Positions 6,426-7,538 of a stretch of 7,538 nt of DNA are shown here, in pieces. A program made the translations under genes and the position numbers. Each line of letters opens with the position of its first letter. Position 1 is the first letter of the stretch. The stretch spans positions 1 through 7,538 of the forward strand of contig CAKZOF010000449.1 in NCBI GenBank assembly GCA_937135995.1. Reading direction: 5' to 3'. This DNA comes from an uncultured Pyrinomonas sp. (GTDB lineage Bacteria; Acidobacteriota; Blastocatellia; Pyrinomonadales; Pyrinomonadaceae). The notes under the pieces are model-generated. The model was not told the DNA's origin, made no database searches, and was given only the letters and a program-made list of their open reading frames with translations.

Positions 6426-6629
6426 CACGTCGCGCCCGCCGATCAGAACCTTTCCCCTGTCAGGCGTCACAAAGCCCCCCAGAACCGACAGCAGCGTGGT
6501 CTTGCCGCAGCCCGACGGCCCGAGCAGGACGACATATTCCCCCGGCGCGATGGTCAGATCGATGTCCGACAGCGCCCGATGGGGGCCGAAGGCATGCGAG
6601 ATGCCCTGAAGGATCACGGCCGCGGTCAT
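6418..6629 (-). CDS. ABC transporter ATP-binding protein, N-terminal ~70 residues (truncated)
   Basis: Beginning of a nucleotide-binding subunit of an importer, reading [15 protein letters not shown] then [19 protein letters not shown]. Walker [10 protein letters not shown], is at residues 37-45, followed by [25 protein letters not shown], the usual run into the Q-loop. The Q-loop, the ABC signature, Walker B and everything after are missing at the 6411-6425 breakpoint. The start ATG (6627-6629) overlaps the TGA of the upstream permease in an ATGA arrangement, so the two were a translationally coupled pair in their source genome. Similarity is to the spermidine/putrescine and nitrate/taurine-like importer ATPases; the substrate is not determinable. 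The permease partner favours a polyamine/opine-type (PotA-like) system. No TTG leucine codons are used, unlike genes at 1-6410. Confidence 0.85.
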
Positions 6630-7039
6630 GTCCGGCGCCTCGCCAGAAGGAGGATCTCCGCCAGCACCACGGCCAGGGCGGAGACGAGGAAGACCAGGCT
6701 GCCCACGGCATTCAGCCGCGGCGAGAGGCCCGAGCGCAGCAGGCGCCAGATCTCCACGGGCAGGGTGACATCGAAGCGGGTCAGCAGGAAGGCGATGATG
6801 AATTCGTCCCATGAGAGCGTGACGGAGAGGAAGAAGGCCGCCAGCAGGGCCGGCCGCAGCATCGGCACCGCGACGAGGAGCAGCACCTGCCATTCGCGGG
6901 CGCCCAGATCCCGCGCCGCGCGCTCGGCGCTGCGCTGCTGATCGCCCATCGAGGCATAGAGGATGGCGAAGCAGAGCGGCAGGTTGATCACCACATGTCC
7001 GATTCCGGCGGTCCATAGCGACAGGCCGATGCCGAGCCG
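6626..7039 (-). CDS. ABC transporter permease, PotC-like C-terminal ~137 residues (5' part replaced)
   Basis: Inner-membrane permease subunit of a binding-protein-dependent importer. Visible are LSLWTAGIGHVVINLPLCFAI (a membrane segment) and the cytoplasmic EAA loop, ERAARDLGAREWQVLLLVAVP, which docks on the ATPase. SWDEFIIAFLLTRFD follows, resembling the conserved SFDDF-type segment of PotC-family permeases, then a last membrane helix (VGSLVFLVSALAVVLAEIL) and a short basic end, ARRRT. The N-terminal half, with the first membrane spans, is absent; at about 7037-7042 the frame runs into an unrelated amino-acid permease. The stop overlaps the ATPase start. Leucine is CTG/CTC with a single CTT and no TTG, suggesting a different donor from the tig/clpP genome, perhaps an alphaproteobacterium (impression only). 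Confidence 0.85.
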   Translation of the reverse strand, partial: RLGIGLSLWTAGIGHVVINLPLCFAILYASMGDQQRSAERAARDLGAREWQVLLLVAVPMLRPALLAAFFLSVTLSWDEFIIAFLLTRFDVTLPVEIWRLLRSGLSPRLNAVGSLVFLVSALAVVLAEILLLARRRT

Positions 7040-7042
7040 GGT
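7034..7042. other. Breakpoint: ABC permease fused in frame to APC amino-acid permease
   Basis: On the - strand the protein reads YKPSYTWPGLLIVLT, the typical APC-permease stretch normally continuing to a GIPVYF-like helix, then switches to RLGIGLSLWTAGIGHVV, which is ABC permease. The frame is kept, which has a one-in-three chance for a random join. GAGCCGG occupies 7034-7040. Confidence 0.75.
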
Positions 7043-7538
7043 CAGCACGATCAGCAGGCCGGGCCATGTATAGCTGGGCTTGTACAGAAGCAGCATCAGT
7101 TCGATGAACGCCGCCGCCGCGATGTAGGCCGCAGGCAGCAGCGGATAGCCGAAGGCGCGGTACGGCCTCTCGGCGTCAGGGCGCGTGCGCCGGAGCACGA
7201 ACAGCCCTGCGATCGTCAGGATGTAGAACAGCAAAACAGCGAAGATAACATAGTCCAGCAGATCGCTGTAACGGCCCGTCAGCGTCAGGAACGCCGCCCA
7301 CGCCCCCTGCATCCACAGGCTGTGGTTCGGCGTGTGGCTCTTCTCGTTCACCCGCCCCGCCGCCTCGAAGAACAGCCCGTCGCGCGCCATCGCGTAATAC
7401 ACGCGCGCCCCCGCGAAGATCATTCCGTTCAGGCAGCCGAACGTCGACACCATCACCGCCAGCGCCATCACCTGCGTCGCCGCCGGTCCGAGAATCTGTC
7501 CGATCACCGCCGTCGCCACGCGGTCTTCCGGCGCGCTC
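7040..7538 (-). CDS. APC-superfamily amino-acid permease, internal/C-terminal fragment
   Basis: Inner-membrane secondary transporter of amino acids (APC family). The frame is open to the right edge and begins SAPEDRVATAVIGQIL; the GTG at 7517-7519 is an internal valine of this motif, not a start. Numbering from that valine, membrane spans are apparent at about 16-44 (MALAVMVSTFGCLNGMI, then the AGARVYYAMARDGLFF loop), 72-80, 88-109 (LDYVIFAVLLFYILTIAGLFVL) and 123-146 (LLPAAYIAAAAFIELMLLL). The basic, RP-rich loop RRTRPDAERPYRAFGYP is characteristic of bacterial APC permeases. The normal last helix is lost at the 7034-7042 breakpoint. Whether this piece belongs to the tig/clpP organism or a third genome cannot be told. 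Substrate unknown. Confidence 0.88.

Noticed and set aside
6271..6609. ClpX-like protein of 112 residues with a novel C-terminal domain
   Set aside because: Residues after ~50 are the antisense reading of the ABC ATPase Walker A region, so this is not a real domain.
6418..7040. Insertion sequence or transposon with a 7-bp target duplication
   Set aside because: The piece contains no transposase and no terminal inverted repeats, and removing it does not rebuild an intact gene.
1..7538. A previously undescribed defence, biosynthetic or regulatory system
   Set aside because: Every substantial gene belongs to a well-known housekeeping or transporter family, and the only unusual architecture coincides with two breakpoints best explained as chimeric joins.

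Overview
The first ~6.4 kb reads as ordinary chromosome of a GC-rich bacterium. The arabinose-5-phosphate isomerase gene (kdsD) implies KDO/lipopolysaccharide synthesis, hence an outer membrane. The genes use NNC/NNG codons heavily, with frequent TTG for leucine. I cannot fix the phylum; Acidobacteriota is one possibility, but it is only an impression.

Layout, left to right. The window opens inside phosphoenolpyruvate carboxylase (ppc, + strand, start lost off the left edge). A strong intrinsic terminator separates it from a convergent 7Fe-type ferredoxin gene and, upstream of that on the same - strand, kdsD (SIS plus two CBS domains). On the + strand follow tRNA-Arg(CCG), tRNA-Leu(TAG) and the proteostasis cluster tig-clpP-clpX: ribosome-bound chaperone, protease chamber, and unfoldase. 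A good sigma-70-like promoter lies before tRNA-Leu and may serve tRNA-Leu and tig together. A stem-loop sits between clpP and clpX.

The right end does not make biological sense as one locus. clpX stops being clpX after about 50 codons, just past its zinc-binding domain, near 6411-6425. Beyond that, all coding is on the - strand. A ~620-bp piece carries the start of an ABC transporter ATPase, truncated at ~70 codons, and the end of its permease partner, joined by an ATGA stop/start overlap. Near 7034-7042 the permease is fused in frame to the C-terminal part of an APC-family amino-acid permease that runs off the right edge. Three genes are broken at two points, with no transposase or integrase. 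The middle piece has a different leucine codon style (no TTG). The likeliest explanation is a chimeric sequence (library or assembly artefact) rather than a new system. A 7-bp repeat, GAGCCGG, at both breakpoints fits short-homology joining.

I found no CRISPR array, mobile element, secondary-metabolite or defence genes, and nothing I would honestly call a previously undescribed system. The junctions are the most important observations because the apparent 'fusion protein' there should not be taken at face value.
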